DNA of 15,123 nucleotides, taken from positions 1 through 15,123 of the forward strand of contig CAJUKP010000040.1 of the NCBI GenBank assembly GCA_910587165.1, given 5' to 3'. Made by a program: the position numbers and the translations under genes. Under the pieces are notes generated by a model, which did not search any database, was not told the origin of the DNA, and saw only the letters and a program-made list of their open reading frames with translations. This document shows, piece after piece, positions 15,058 to 15,123 of the stretch. The stretch comes from an uncultured Duncaniella sp. Its GTDB lineage: Bacteria; Bacteroidota; Bacteroidia; Bacteroidales; Muribaculaceae. The first letter of the stretch is position 1, and each line of letters starts with the position of its first letter.

Positions 15058-15123
15058 CAAATGTGAATACCAGAGTCCAATCTCATGAGGTGGATTCTGT
15101 CATGAAAAGAGGGAGCATAGCTG

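Noticed and set aside
1..15123. tRNA, rRNA, riboswitch or prophage genes
   Set aside because: I looked for conserved tRNA-like, rRNA and riboswitch-like segments in the gaps and found none. All gaps over 60 bp are accounted for by the features listed.

Overview
The window is ordinary chromosomal DNA from a Bacteroidota bacterium, most likely order Bacteroidales and probably a Muribaculaceae-like gut lineage. Three lines of evidence point there. Upstream regions carry Bacteroides-type promoters (TAnnTTTG at -7, sometimes with TTTG about 20 nt further upstream). Start codons generally lack a Shine-Dalgarno sequence. The gene content is typical: a GldB lipoprotein, an amidase followed by an MCE protein, and a GH13 enzyme with a GIYIVR-like C-terminal tail. 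The family-level placement is inferred, not proven. No mobile element, CRISPR array, prophage, rRNA or tRNA was seen.

Layout. Positions 1-64 hold the 5' end of prfB (release factor 2) on the minus strand, cut by the window edge exactly in its programmed frameshift site. An intrinsic terminator (91-136) separates it from tig (156-1496, trigger factor), which has its own promoter and a leader hairpin. Upstream on the same strand is a run of six genes, listed here in transcription order: N-acetylmuramoyl-L-alanine amidase (12232-11111), MCE/MlaD-like protein (11081-10158), alaS (10126-7508), glnS (7483-5765), a TPR-like protein (5699-4245) and a secreted GH13 alpha-amylase-like protein (4145-1629). 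The gaps are 24-99 nt and no intrinsic terminator is visible between them, so they may be wholly or partly co-transcribed. The two gaps flanking the TPR gene are very C-rich and G-poor in the transcript, as Rho-loading regions are.

A divergent promoter region (12233-12357) drives the amidase cluster leftwards and a GldB-type lipoprotein gene (12358-13299) rightwards. The lipoprotein gene converges on an acetyl-CoA hydrolase/succinate CoA-transferase gene (15028-13529, minus). Their shared 229-bp gap contains a 145-nt near-perfect palindrome with 41-bp perfect arms and a separate 18-bp GC-rich hairpin.

How the genes fit together: prfB, tig, alaS and glnS serve protein synthesis and folding. 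The amidase, MCE protein and GldB lipoprotein serve the cell envelope. The GH13 protein and the CoA-transferase serve glucan breakdown and fermentation-end-product metabolism. I found no convincing new multi-gene system. The observations most worth following up are the giant convergent palindrome, the prfB recoding site with a perfect AGGAGG, the tig leader hairpin, and a 19-nt motif shared by the regions just upstream of alaS and the CoA-transferase gene.
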